This document shows, in pieces, positions 57,501-64,000 of a stretch of 64,000 nt of DNA (the stretch's first letter is position 1; the number at the start of each line of letters is the position of its first letter). Below the pieces are notes generated by a model, which saw nothing but the letters and a program-made list of their open reading frames with translations, was not told the DNA's origin and did not search any database. Source of the stretch: Chitinophaga rupis (lineage in GTDB: Bacteria > Bacteroidota > Bacteroidia > Chitinophagales > Chitinophagaceae); NCBI RefSeq assembly GCF_900109685.1, contig NZ_FOBB01000014.1:43011-107010 (forward strand), in the 5' to 3' direction. The position numbers and the translations under genes were made by a program.

Positions 57501-58954
57501 CGGTTGGTTACCCACAGGATGAAACAACACCTGACAACCATGATGTGGCTAAGTTAAATGCCAAAGATGGCGGCAAGAAGATCGGTCCTTCACTGGTGTT
57601 AAGAGTAATGGCTGGCGATACCATCCAGATAGGCGCCCGTGCGTTTTATAAGTCCACCGGTCCTAAGGATAATAAAACCGTTTCCCCGGAAGATATGGTG
57701 GCATCCCTGCTGCAGGTGTTCGGCGGAGCTGCCGGTTCCAGCACTTCGCACGCCGCCCGCCAGGCAGAGAACCTTTCACCTTTCAGGAACTTTAACAGCA
57801 ATGATTATCAGCATTTAAAGGAAAAGGATGCCGATCAGAACCAGCAGGATAAACCCAAAGCCTATCTGAATTTTGCATTATTCGACGATCAGTTTAACTT
57901 AGTGGATCAGAATAGTGGTGTACGGCAGGTGAAAGGCGAACCAGATGAGCTGCAGACCCTGGCGGTAGACAAGATGCCGATTGAGAAAAGTGGTTTCCTG
58001 TATGTGTATACCAGCAATGAAACTGCACAGGATGTGTTCTTTGATAATGTAGTGGTACAGGATATTACCGGGCCATTGTTGGAGGAAACTCATTATTATC
58101 CGTTTGGGTTGACGATGACGGGGATAAGTGCGAATGCACTGATAGGAAGTAATTACCAAGAAAACCGTAAGAAATACAATGGAAATGAACTACAGTCAGA
58201 AGAGTTCAGAGATGGAAGCGGTTTGGAGTGGTTTGATTTTAATGCAAGAACTTATGATCAACAGTTAGGACGGTTCATGCAGATAGATCCCTGGATTGAA
58301 GTTGGTACTCAAGAGATGTTGACGCCGTATCAGTTTTCAGGTAATAACCCTATAAGATATAATGATCCCGATGGTAAATGTCCTTGGTGTGTTGGCGCTA
58401 TTATTGGCGGCGTTGTAGATGCAGGGCTACAATTAACAGAAATAGCCCTTACTGATAAAACATTATCTGATTTTAGTGTCAAATCAGTAGCAATTTCAGC
58501 CGCTGCCGGAGCATTAAGTTCAGGTATATCTTCAATAGCAAAAATTAAACAAGCGAGTACTATTGTTAAAATAGGTATTGAATTGGCAACAGATGCAGGA
58601 GTGAGTGCAGGCAGTCAATTGGCTAACGATGGAGAAGTTACTTTAAAAAAGACTTTGATTGATGTTGGAGCAGGACAAATTGTTGGAAGAGGAGCAGGGG
58701 CGTTAGTGGAGAAAAAAGCAGCTAATTCAGCGGCTGCAAGTCGACTCAAGGAAGCGGTTAATAGAGAGAAAAATATTGCTAGAGGTAAATCTAATACGGT
58801 CTCTAAGGTAAAAGCTAAAGTTGCAGAAGCTGAAAAGAAATTAGATGAATATGTAAATACTAGAGCCGCTGCGTCAGCTGCTACGGCATCTGGTGCAGCT
58901 TCAAAAGCTGTAGAAACTTTAGAGCAGTCTGCCGAAAAGAAAAAAAAGGATTAA
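54599..58954 (+). CDS. RHS-repeat polymorphic toxin-type protein
   Basis: 1451 residues. A signal peptide-like start (ILKAGTGLALLGTSHSLSAQ) is followed by a DUF6443-like region (QSTQYFDGLGRPLQTVTKAL) and many YD repeats (NTYDELGQLKSKRLG, ITYDANGNIGTMTQK). KDHLGNVRTVLTEQ at about 920 leads into an insertion of roughly 210 residues, before THYYPFGLTMTGI. The RHS core FNARTYDQQLGRFMQIDPWI (about 1215-1235) ends at NNPIRYNDPDGK. A unique tip of about 190 residues follows, hydrophobic and Ala/Gly-rich first (VKSVAISAAAGALSSGISSI), then Lys/Ala-rich and helical. In other RHS proteins this tip is the toxin. No nuclease or peptidase motif was recognised in it. Confidence 0.85.
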   Translation: MRSIISYILKAGTGLALLGTSHSLSAQNKPDTSIRATATAVTTPGAYTNTTINYIRIWEPSMPTSDPAAVSASTDVNAVKQSTQYFDGLGRPLQTVTKALTPGGKDQVAPVVYDAYGREQYKYLPYVPKSGNTSDGKFKTDPFNGQKAFYQDATLVPGAVGETIYYGQTEYEASPLNRVLKTYAPGNSWAKGNSRGDKPVELQYQVNTTADGVRIWSITTSVIPTGATNQVYTAGQLYKNITKDERGLRVVEFKDKEDRVVLKKVELTAGSADGHTGWLCTYYVYDDLGNLRCVIPPKAVGIISSSWVIDATTAKELCFFYRYDGRNRMIMKKVPGADSTEMVYDVRDRLVFTRDGNLKGKNQWMVTFYDGLNRPTMTALYNSSATRDALQTTMNTATSNTQSISYTFPGVADMVVANHDGRPEYEATNSITFDNGFDSGTDDMLAEINPSANQGITSITVTNPLPNIPASALTPLTYTFYDSYTFTGKQDPVNDFLKPQYSGSSYAEVITSTSNMTKGLVTGSKVRVLGTDQWLTSTIYYTDKGRTLQTISDNVSGGKDVVTSLYDFSGKLLSTFLRHSNIKSGVTANTTVMTQNLYDPAGRLKTIKKQINDIGTPKTIAENTYDELGQLKSKRLGVVTTTQLETLNYEYNLRGWLKSINKGFVTAAGSSTNWFGQELSYDYGFVTNQYNGNISGNKWKSKSNGIQRAYGYNYDNANRLTVADYSQQNSGSTTWTKDQMDFSVSGITYDANGNIGTMTQKGMANGAITTIDQLTYGYKNTNASNKLATVVDPSSTATAKLGDFINGTNTGDDYEYDVNGNLISDANKGITNISYNHLNLPETITITGKGSIQYQYDAAGNKLKKTVTDNTGTLAKITTTTYIGGFVYQNDSLQFVSHEEGRIRTVFKNATPVSYVYDYFLKDHLGNVRTVLTEQTDFSMYAATMETEQAATETALFSNLDETRTAKPVGYPQDETTPDNHDVAKLNAKDGGKKIGPSLVLRVMAGDTIQIGARAFYKSTGPKDNKTVSPEDMVASLLQVFGGAAGSSTSHAARQAENLSPFRNFNSNDYQHLKEKDADQNQQDKPKAYLNFALFDDQFNLVDQNSGVRQVKGEPDELQTLAVDKMPIEKSGFLYVYTSNETAQDVFFDNVVVQDITGPLLEETHYYPFGLTMTGISANALIGSNYQENRKKYNGNELQSEEFRDGSGLEWFDFNARTYDQQLGRFMQIDPWIEVGTQEMLTPYQFSGNNPIRYNDPDGKCPWCVGAIIGGVVDAGLQLTEIALTDKTLSDFSVKSVAISAAAGALSSGISSIAKIKQASTIVKIGIELATDAGVSAGSQLANDGEVTLKKTLIDVGAGQIVGRGAGALVEKKAANSAAASRLKEAVNREKNIARGKSNTVSKVKAKVAEAEKKLDEYVNTRAAASAATASGAASKAVETLEQSAEKKKKD

Positions 58955-58956
58955 AG

Positions 58957-59148
58957 ATGATGGTTAAGTTGATAAACTGGATTAAAAATCCAAGGAATAT
59001 AGTCTTTATTATTTTGATGATAGTAATAGCGATTTATGGCATAATTAATAATAACTTAGAAATTATTATCAAGGTTTATATAGGCATGTTTTTATTTGGG
59101 CTGTTAGTTGGTGGAATTATTTATCTAGTCAATAAGTTATTTAAATAA
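58957..59148 (+). CDS. Small two-helix membrane protein, candidate immunity protein
   Basis: 63 residues, only two bases after the RHS stop codon. Two hydrophobic helices (IVFIILMIVIAIYGII and IGMFLFGLLVGGIIYLV) with a short loop and basic ends. The position directly after a polymorphic toxin tip is where immunity genes usually lie. A membrane immunity protein would suit a toxin that acts on membranes, in keeping with the hydrophobic tip. AT-rich like the tip, so the two may have moved together. Function is inference. Confidence 0.6.
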   Translation: MMVKLINWIKNPRNIVFIILMIVIAIYGIINNNLEIIIKVYIGMFLFGLLVGGIIYLVNKLFK

Positions 59149-59178
59149 ATCAAACTGCTATATTATATTAAAAAAGGG

Positions 59179-60497
59179 GACTATCTCAAAAACTGTATAA
59201 GTTTTAAAAAACGGAGTTCGTAGTGGGATCTATATTCTGATCCTATTTTCAAAAATAGTTAAAAACTGATCTAGGACAATGCCCCAGTTTCTAATGGGCA
59301 TTGTCCATTTTTTTGTAGCCTCTCTCAAGGCCAGGTACAGATTTGAGCACCGCCTCGTCATTGGGGAATGAGAGTTTGTTCTTGGTGTACTTCCTGATCT
59401 TACCATTGAGGTTTTCAACCAGGTTAGTGGTATAGATGATTTGTCGGATTTCCAGAGGAAAGTCGAAGAATACAGTCAGCTCTTCCCAGTTGTCTTTCCA
59501 ACTTTTGATAGCATACCCATACTTGCTGCCCCATTGGCTTCCAGGGCTTGCAGGGCGGCTTGCGCCGCCTGGCGTGTGGGAGCCCCATAGATATCCTTCA
59601 TATCATGGCTGAACTCACGTTTGTCTTTCCAGACTACATAGCGGCAGCTGTTCCGGATCTGGTGGACAACACAGACCTGGGTTGCTGACTGAGTGAAGAC
59701 GGTCCGGATGGTTTGAGTGAACCCATTAAGGTTATCTGTAGCAGTGATCAGGATGTCTTCTAAGCCCCGGGCCTTCATATCGGTCAGTACTGAGGCTGCA
59801 GATTCATTTTTGCTCAGCCACATGCCCAACACCTCTTTAAAACCGTCCTGGCGCAGCCCCACTGCGATATAAACCGTTTTGTTGACCACTTTGCTGTTCT
59901 CCCGGACTTTGAACACAATGCCATCCATCCACACGATTAGATAAACTCGTTCCAGAGGCCGGTTCTGCCATGCTACGATATCTTCGGCTATCCGGGAGGT
60001 GATCCGGCTGATTGTTGCCGTAGATACTTCAAATTTGTAAACATCCTTGATCTGTTCCTCAATATCACTTACGCTCATGCCTTTGGCATATAGTGACACA
60101 ATCACTTCTTCAATACCTTCTACCATGCTTTCCCGCTTGGGAACTATCATGGGGTTAAAACTGGCATCCCGGTCACGTGGGACTTTAATCTCTGATTCCC
60201 CATACTGGGTCTTGATCTTCTTTTTCCCATAACCATTACGCGCATTTTTACTGTCATTCTGCTCATTCTTCTCATATCCTAAATGCCCATCCAACTCGCC
60301 TTCCAGCATCTTCTCAATGGCTCGTTTCTGGATTTGGCCCAGAAAATCATTGAGTTGCTGACCTGTCTTAAACTGCTTCAAAAAGTCGTCTGATAAAAAA
60401 TCCTCGGTGTTCATAGCCTGTGTAAAGTTTAAAAGTAAAAAAATCGAAGCTCTTACCAACCCCCGATTTTTATGTTTACACAGTTTTTGTTATAGTG
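59179..60497 (-). mobile_element. IS256-family insertion sequence (decayed)
   Basis: About 1.32 kb, normal for IS256. Imperfect terminal inverted repeats: left end GACTATCTCAAAAACTGTAT at 59179, right end (complement) CACTATAACAAAAACTGTGT from 60497, with 17 of 20 positions equal. No target duplication could be recognised. It lies just after the RHS/immunity pair. Confidence 0.85.
59230..60414 (-). pseudogene. IS256-family transposase, two frameshifts
   Basis: The ATG at 60414 starts MNTEDFLSDDFLKQF. First Asp in VYLIVWMDGIVFKV, second in ITATDNLNGFTQTI, Glu in TTNLVENLNGKIRKY: the DDE triad of a mutator-type transposase is complete but in different frames. Near 59535 the frame shifts (needed to read KYGYAIKSWKDNWEEL), and near 59335 it shifts again (needed to read YLALREATKKWTMPIRNW). 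Total length would be about 395 residues, as in intact IS256 enzymes. It should not make an active product unless both shifts are errors. Confidence 0.88.
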
Positions 60498-60549
60498 TCG
60501 GATATGCTGATCTATCATCACTCAACATTCCTAAAAATCAGAAAGCACC

Positions 60550-61311
60550 CTACCTTACTATTCTCAACCCGCTATTTCCTTCTAAAAACTTAAACCCTTT
60601 CTTAAAATCCGCCCGCACATTCGTCGTCAAATATTTCACCCATTCAGGATCCCTTTCTTTCCGTATATGCGCAAACAACGCTAACGCATATCCCCACATT
60701 TGCTGGCTTAGATACCCCTGCCTTTTATACCCCCAGCTATCATGCGTAGCATAAAACCGGAAAGCCGTGTTTGCATTAAAGATGCCCAAACCGTAAATAA
60801 CAGGGATTAGCTCTGTCAAATGCTCATCATTAAATTTCATGCGTTCTTCTCCCAGCAGCTTAATATGTGCAATTTCATGCGCCAACGTAGCAACAAGACC
60901 GCCGGCATCTTTTAATTCAGATAGTTCAATTGCAATCTGATATTGGCTATATTCATTTTTTCCATAGTATTTTCCGGAAGCATATTTTTCTCCGGGAGAC
61001 TGTTGGGAAAACAGGCGCAGTCCGGAACCGCCATATTCCTTTAGTTGCTGATCATAAAAAAACAGTTCAATCTGATCAGGATTAACCGCCATTTGGGCAG
61101 CTACAATTTTTAACAAGGCATGCGCATCCTTTTCCGTTTGGGTGAAGGTGATTGGGAAGTCTGCTGGTATGGGCCGCAGCACCTTTCTATGCATGATCAT
61201 TTCCTTGTCAAACTCTGATAGCAGCCACTGAAATGTTTCTTCCAGCCATACCCGTGCATCTTCCGGTACAGGGCATTCTACTTTCCTCGATTTACTAAAC
61301 CATCCAAACAT
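60550..61311 (-). CDS. Putative zincin-like metallopeptidase, hypothetical
   Basis: 253 residues from ATG 61311. The segment VATLAHEIAHIKLLGEER contains an HExxH motif, and a downstream Glu/His-containing helix (NDEHLTELIPVIYGLGIFNA) could give the third ligand. No signal peptide, so a cytoplasmic place is likely. The sequence RKVLRPIPADFPITFTQTEK at the front is not known to me. Only the zinc motif supports the function. Adjacent to the transposon end. Confidence 0.6.
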   Translation of the reverse strand: MFGWFSKSRKVECPVPEDARVWLEETFQWLLSEFDKEMIMHRKVLRPIPADFPITFTQTEKDAHALLKIVAAQMAVNPDQIELFFYDQQLKEYGGSGLRLFSQQSPGEKYASGKYYGKNEYSQYQIAIELSELKDAGGLVATLAHEIAHIKLLGEERMKFNDEHLTELIPVIYGLGIFNANTAFRFYATHDSWGYKRQGYLSQQMWGYALALFAHIRKERDPEWVKYLTTNVRADFKKGFKFLEGNSGLRIVR

Positions 61312-61332
61312 AAACACGCGTTAAAAAAAATA

Positions 61333-62442
61333 TCAAAACATCAACTCTCCGCTCTCCACATCCACCGTCGTCGCTTCCGGCTGCTGCTTCTTAATATACG
61401 GTATCGCTGTTACCAGGTACACACTGCTACCTGTCGAAGAAGATGCTGCAGCGCCCATGGCAGCCCCGCCGATCAATCCGCCACCCAAACCACCTGCAAC
61501 ACCCGACCAAAAGATAGATTTGTTCTTCCGGTTAATAGCTTCCAGGTAATTAGAGATCACAAAAGCATGACCGCTCTTTTCCAGCGGTATCAGGGCAGTG
61601 GGAATGCACTTATACACTTCACCATTTTTACATACGCCCCAGGGATGCTCTACCAGCACACGGCTGCCATCTGCTTTTGTTTCATAGACATTCACTTTCT
61701 TTTTCTCAATCGCAATATCGAAGTTGCTGACAGAAGGAGTATTGGCTAAAAATTCAGCATAGCTGCGGTACACGCCGCTGTAGTATTGAGTAGCCAGCAG
61801 AATAGGCGCATTAAGTTCTGCAACTGCTTTGTCCTGTATATCTGCAGCCAGCAGGGGAGCCGTATCGTTAATAGCAGTATTAACATTGGCAACAGCGGTT
61901 TTCAGCAATAACTGCACTATCTCCGCTATGTTCCGGTCATGTTTGCCGGTAACATCCATCCCGCCTCTTACTAAAGTGGTGTCAAAGTGTGCGAGCAAAT
62001 GATAATGCTGTCGGTCTGATGATGCATAGGCATCTGCCTTTAGCCGTACAAATGCTTTTTCACTCATTGCAAAGGTACGTTCATTAATACGCAGGTCTTT
62101 GATCACCCACAACAGGTGTACCCCGGTATCTTTAAACATACTTTTATACTGTGCATCTGTAAAATCCTGCAGATAATTTGCCCAGGGCTTATCTGGCACA
62201 GCGCTGATCTTTTTGTTCATCATACCCACCTGCACATAACCCAGCCTGGCGGTATCACCATATAGAGGAATGATCCGGATACCGGTAATGCCTATAGGAA
62301 ACGGCGCCAGATCCGGCTTACTATCAGCCGTCAGCTTAATAATTTTTACTCTTTCATTTTTGGCAGGAGCAGCAGCTTCCGTTTGGGCAAATGCAAAAGA
62401 CAGCCTTAAGAAAAGAAGTGCGGTAACAACAATATACTTCAT
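61333..62442 (-). CDS. Secreted hypothetical protein with Gly-rich C-terminal helix
   Basis: 369 residues. Signal peptide (IVVTALLFLRLSFAFAQ). A long alpha/beta region (GITGIRIIPLYGDTARLGYV; ADAYASSDRQHYHLLAHFDT) is followed near 315-345 by a Gly/Ala-rich hydrophobic helix (VAGGLGGGLIGGAAMGAAAS), like a glycine zipper. The front FPIGITGIRIIPLYGDTA reads like a lipocalin-like or periplasmic strand region, but no family was recognised. It lies 21 bases before the HExxH gene in the same direction, so probably in one operon. Confidence 0.6.
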   Translation of the reverse strand: MKYIVVTALLFLRLSFAFAQTEAAAPAKNERVKIIKLTADSKPDLAPFPIGITGIRIIPLYGDTARLGYVQVGMMNKKISAVPDKPWANYLQDFTDAQYKSMFKDTGVHLLWVIKDLRINERTFAMSEKAFVRLKADAYASSDRQHYHLLAHFDTTLVRGGMDVTGKHDRNIAEIVQLLLKTAVANVNTAINDTAPLLAADIQDKAVAELNAPILLATQYYSGVYRSYAEFLANTPSVSNFDIAIEKKKVNVYETKADGSRVLVEHPWGVCKNGEVYKCIPTALIPLEKSGHAFVISNYLEAINRKNKSIFWSGVAGGLGGGLIGGAAMGAAASSSTGSSVYLVTAIPYIKKQQPEATTVDVESGELMF

Positions 62443-62465
62443 AGGTAAAATGTGAATAAGGGATA

Positions 62466-63107
62466 TTATTCCATAAATATAACGGCTTTATCCCGCTTAA
62501 CATACGCCTTTTTCGTGAGCCTGATCTCCATGCGCCCGTCCGGCATCGTATGAATATCCACCTGTTTAGGCAACCGCATAAAGAGGCGTTTCCCTTTTAG
62601 CCGGGCCACTGCTGTTTTGGAGCGATCGGTCTTCAAGATCTTTACTGGTGGCGCAACTATTTCTTCTTTTACAATTCCTGCCGGAGCTATACCAGGCATT
62701 GCAAGATCCTTGTCTATACCAACAGTCAAAGTACCAGGTACAATGTTATCTGGCGCAACAGACACCACTGCTTCCTCCTTCACAACATACGCCTGCTCCA
62801 GCCGCGCACTAATAATATCCGCCACCACACCCTCTTTCAGCATTCTTAACGCTTCCCCGGTCATAGCCCGGTATTGCGCATGCTTTCGTTCCTCCCGCGG
62901 CAAACACCGGTACACCGCCGCTGCCAGCCGTGATGCCTGTCCTAAAAGATCCGCATACACCCGTGTAAGTGTAAAAGCCTTATCACGCTTTACACGCTTC
63001 CCACTCAGCGTACTTTTCCTGCGAACATAATATTGCCCGTCCATCTTGTAAAAACAGGCATCACCGCGTGTGCCGGTATAAAAAACCGGTCCTTTTTGTT
63101 TTGGCAT
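62466..63107 (-). CDS. Hypothetical protein of the KGxxxxxGTxGDxxFYK family
   Basis: 213 residues. The start PKQKGPVFYTGTRGDACFYK, then YYVRRKSTLSGKRVKRDKAF and LTRVYADLLGQASRLAAAVY resemble short basic proteins found in many Bacteroidota genomes (conserved KGxIxxxGTIGDxxFYK start). Function is unknown to me. The second half is Pro/Val-rich (VKEEIVAPPVKILK), with a final basic strand region (MRLPKQVDIHTMPDGRMEIR). It is upstream of the two other leftward genes, 23 bases before the next. Confidence 0.65.
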   Translation of the reverse strand: MPKQKGPVFYTGTRGDACFYKMDGQYYVRRKSTLSGKRVKRDKAFTLTRVYADLLGQASRLAAAVYRCLPREERKHAQYRAMTGEALRMLKEGVVADIISARLEQAYVVKEEAVVSVAPDNIVPGTLTVGIDKDLAMPGIAPAGIVKEEIVAPPVKILKTDRSKTAVARLKGKRLFMRLPKQVDIHTMPDGRMEIRLTKKAYVKRDKAVIFME

Positions 63108-63731
63108 TTCAGTAAGTTTTTCGGTTAATAATGAATGACTTACACGAATATAACAACCCTCACAATATCCCCCAAATAGAACAGGCGGATCTCCAATTGC
63201 TCAATACAAAAAGGCGTTTTAACAATACCAACCGCCCCTGGCCCAATATTGGGCCAGGCATTTTCCATCCGTACGTAATCCTCCGTATCCACCTACTTCA
63301 CAAAAGGCCTCGCAAACCAACGCAATCCCACACCGGTCCCCTTGTATCCCCGCATTGCTTGCACGATTGAAAACAAACCTTGGCTGGCGTCATCCGCTTG
63401 ATAAAGCCCAATCCCGGCACCCAAGCCCACACGGCCTCTCCACGCCCCATCAAGGCCCAAAACAGCCAGGCGCAGTTTGTTTTTAACCTGCAAGCATGCA
63501 GAACCCATAAGCGCGGGCAAGAAGCACCAATGAGTGCAATGCAAACCCATAGCAGCAGGCAAAGGCAACTTGGAATAAAAAGAAGCAAAAGGGCCAGGAC
63601 TCATGTAAAGGGCAACAACAGTTCATGTAAATCCCATGTACTTCAGGCTAACAACAGTAGTAGATCTCTGTATTGATTCAGAATTGACTTTACATGTTGG
63701 GGGTTAATTAAGGATTAATTAAATTACTAAC
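63108..63731. other. Right-end intergenic region with a palindrome
   Basis: 624 bases. The strong structure is a perfect 22-base palindrome, 63237-63258 (centre CAATATTG). One leftward frame (next entry) may be a small gene. The rest shows nothing recognisable, except AT-rich sequence (GGTTAATTAAGGATTAATTA) before the transposase-like start. Confidence 0.5.
63293..63604 (-). CDS. Possible small hypothetical protein
   Basis: 103 residues from ATG 63604. GRVGLGAGIGLYQADDASQG and GYKGTGVGLRWFARPFVK look like a beta-rich end, and codon use is plausible, but there is no signal, motif or known family. Two other overlapping frames on both strands compete with it. Low confidence. Confidence 0.3.
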   Translation of the reverse strand: MSPGPFASFYSKLPLPAAMGLHCTHWCFLPALMGSACLQVKNKLRLAVLGLDGAWRGRVGLGAGIGLYQADDASQGLFSIVQAMRGYKGTGVGLRWFARPFVK

Positions 63732-64000
63732 ATGAAAGGAAAATCATTAGGACCACCTCCTATCTACGCCGAGACCTTGAAAATCAGCGTTGCCCGGGAA
63801 TATCTATCGACAGATCAAAGCTATGGGGAGTTGGCAAAGAAGTACGGCCTTAAAAACAGAGAGGTCGTTAGGAGTATGGTGTCCTGGTACGAAAGGCATT
63901 ACAGCCAGGATCAGCTGCCAGTAGTTAAAAATGCTCCAGCAGTTGGCTCACCGGACCTAAAAGCAGGAGCCTCCAATACAGATAAGGAAAAACAATTAAA
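63732..64000 (+). CDS. Transposase-like HTH protein (IS3 OrfA-type), truncated by window
   Basis: 90 residues visible, open at the window end. A helix-turn-helix (ISVAREYLSTDQSYGELAKK, then YGLKNREVVRSMVSWYERHY) matches the first open frame of IS3-type or related elements. A basic/Ala-rich linker follows. It probably starts another insertion sequence to the right. Confidence 0.6.
   Translation, partial: MKGKSLGPPPIYAETLKISVAREYLSTDQSYGELAKKYGLKNREVVRSMVSWYERHYSQDQLPVVKNAPAVGSPDLKAGASNTDKEKQL

Noticed and set aside
59149..59178. Target-site duplication of the IS256-type element
   Set aside because: No matching 8-9 base direct repeat could be found next to both inverted repeats.
63380..63676. 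98-codon + strand frame at the right end
   Set aside because: Basic, low-complexity product overlapping a slightly better minus-strand frame; no start signal or motif.

Overview
The window looks like chromosomal DNA from a member of the Bacteroidota, most likely a Chitinophagaceae relative such as Chitinophaga. The signs are a SusC/SusD pair, proteins ending in type IX secretion (T9SS) sorting domains, a second TonB-dependent receptor with an N-terminal carboxypeptidase-like plug extension, TAnnTTTG-type promoter elements, almost no Shine-Dalgarno signals, and secreted RHS proteins of the kind common in this phylum. Family-level placement is inference. No rRNA, tRNA or CRISPR array was seen.

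Region 1 (1-20.6 kb, possibly to 28.9 kb) is an exopolysaccharide (EPS) synthesis and export locus in two divergent blocks. The leftward block (10.2 to 0 kb) has a membrane glycosyltransferase, a Wzc-like chain-length/BY-kinase-like protein with eroded kinase motifs, an acyltransferase, an unannotated 36-residue membrane peptide, an O-antigen polymerase/ligase-like protein, a short TolC-like protein, an esterase, an orphan gluconate-dehydrogenase-subunit-3-like protein and a GT2 enzyme cut by the window edge. The rightward block (10.6 to 19.2 kb) starts with a lone receiver protein and an initiating sugar-phosphate transferase that itself carries a receiver-like N-terminus. Two GT2 enzymes, an asparagine synthetase-like amidotransferase, a GT4 enzyme, a methyltransferase and a GT14 enzyme follow. 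A Wzx-type flippase faces this block across a bidirectional terminator. Next come a giant secreted esterase/beta-helix/nine-PKD/T9SS protein, another GT4 enzyme and a T9SS Ig-like protein.

Region 2 (29-43 kb) is mostly housekeeping and transport: an acetyltransferase-nitrilase fusion, a thiamin-binding-type protein, SusC/SusD without a carbohydrate enzyme beside it, a YeiH-type exporter, an SpmA/SpmB-type fusion, the YchF GTPase and a TonB-dependent receptor. Region 3 (43-47 kb) is AT-rich and patchy, with small lipoproteins, an AlkB-like dioxygenase, a TonB-C-terminus-like protein, a DUF1493 protein and broken genes.

Region 4 (47-59.2 kb) is a rightward array of secreted proteins. It holds a coiled-coil/barrel protein, a gene with a possible +1 frameshift site, two paralogous tail-fibre-like proteins, a 1.1-kilo-residue RHS-like companion and a 1451-residue RHS protein with its own C-terminal tip. 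A two-helix membrane protein follows at once and is a candidate immunity protein. Region 5 (59.2-64 kb) has a decayed IS256-type element, three poorly known leftward genes and the start of another transposase-like gene at the right edge.

The most unusual signal is in the spaces between genes. At least seven spacers are bounded by inverted arrays of short reiterated words. Three word families, unrelated in sequence, share this layout, and the arrays often begin right at a stop codon.
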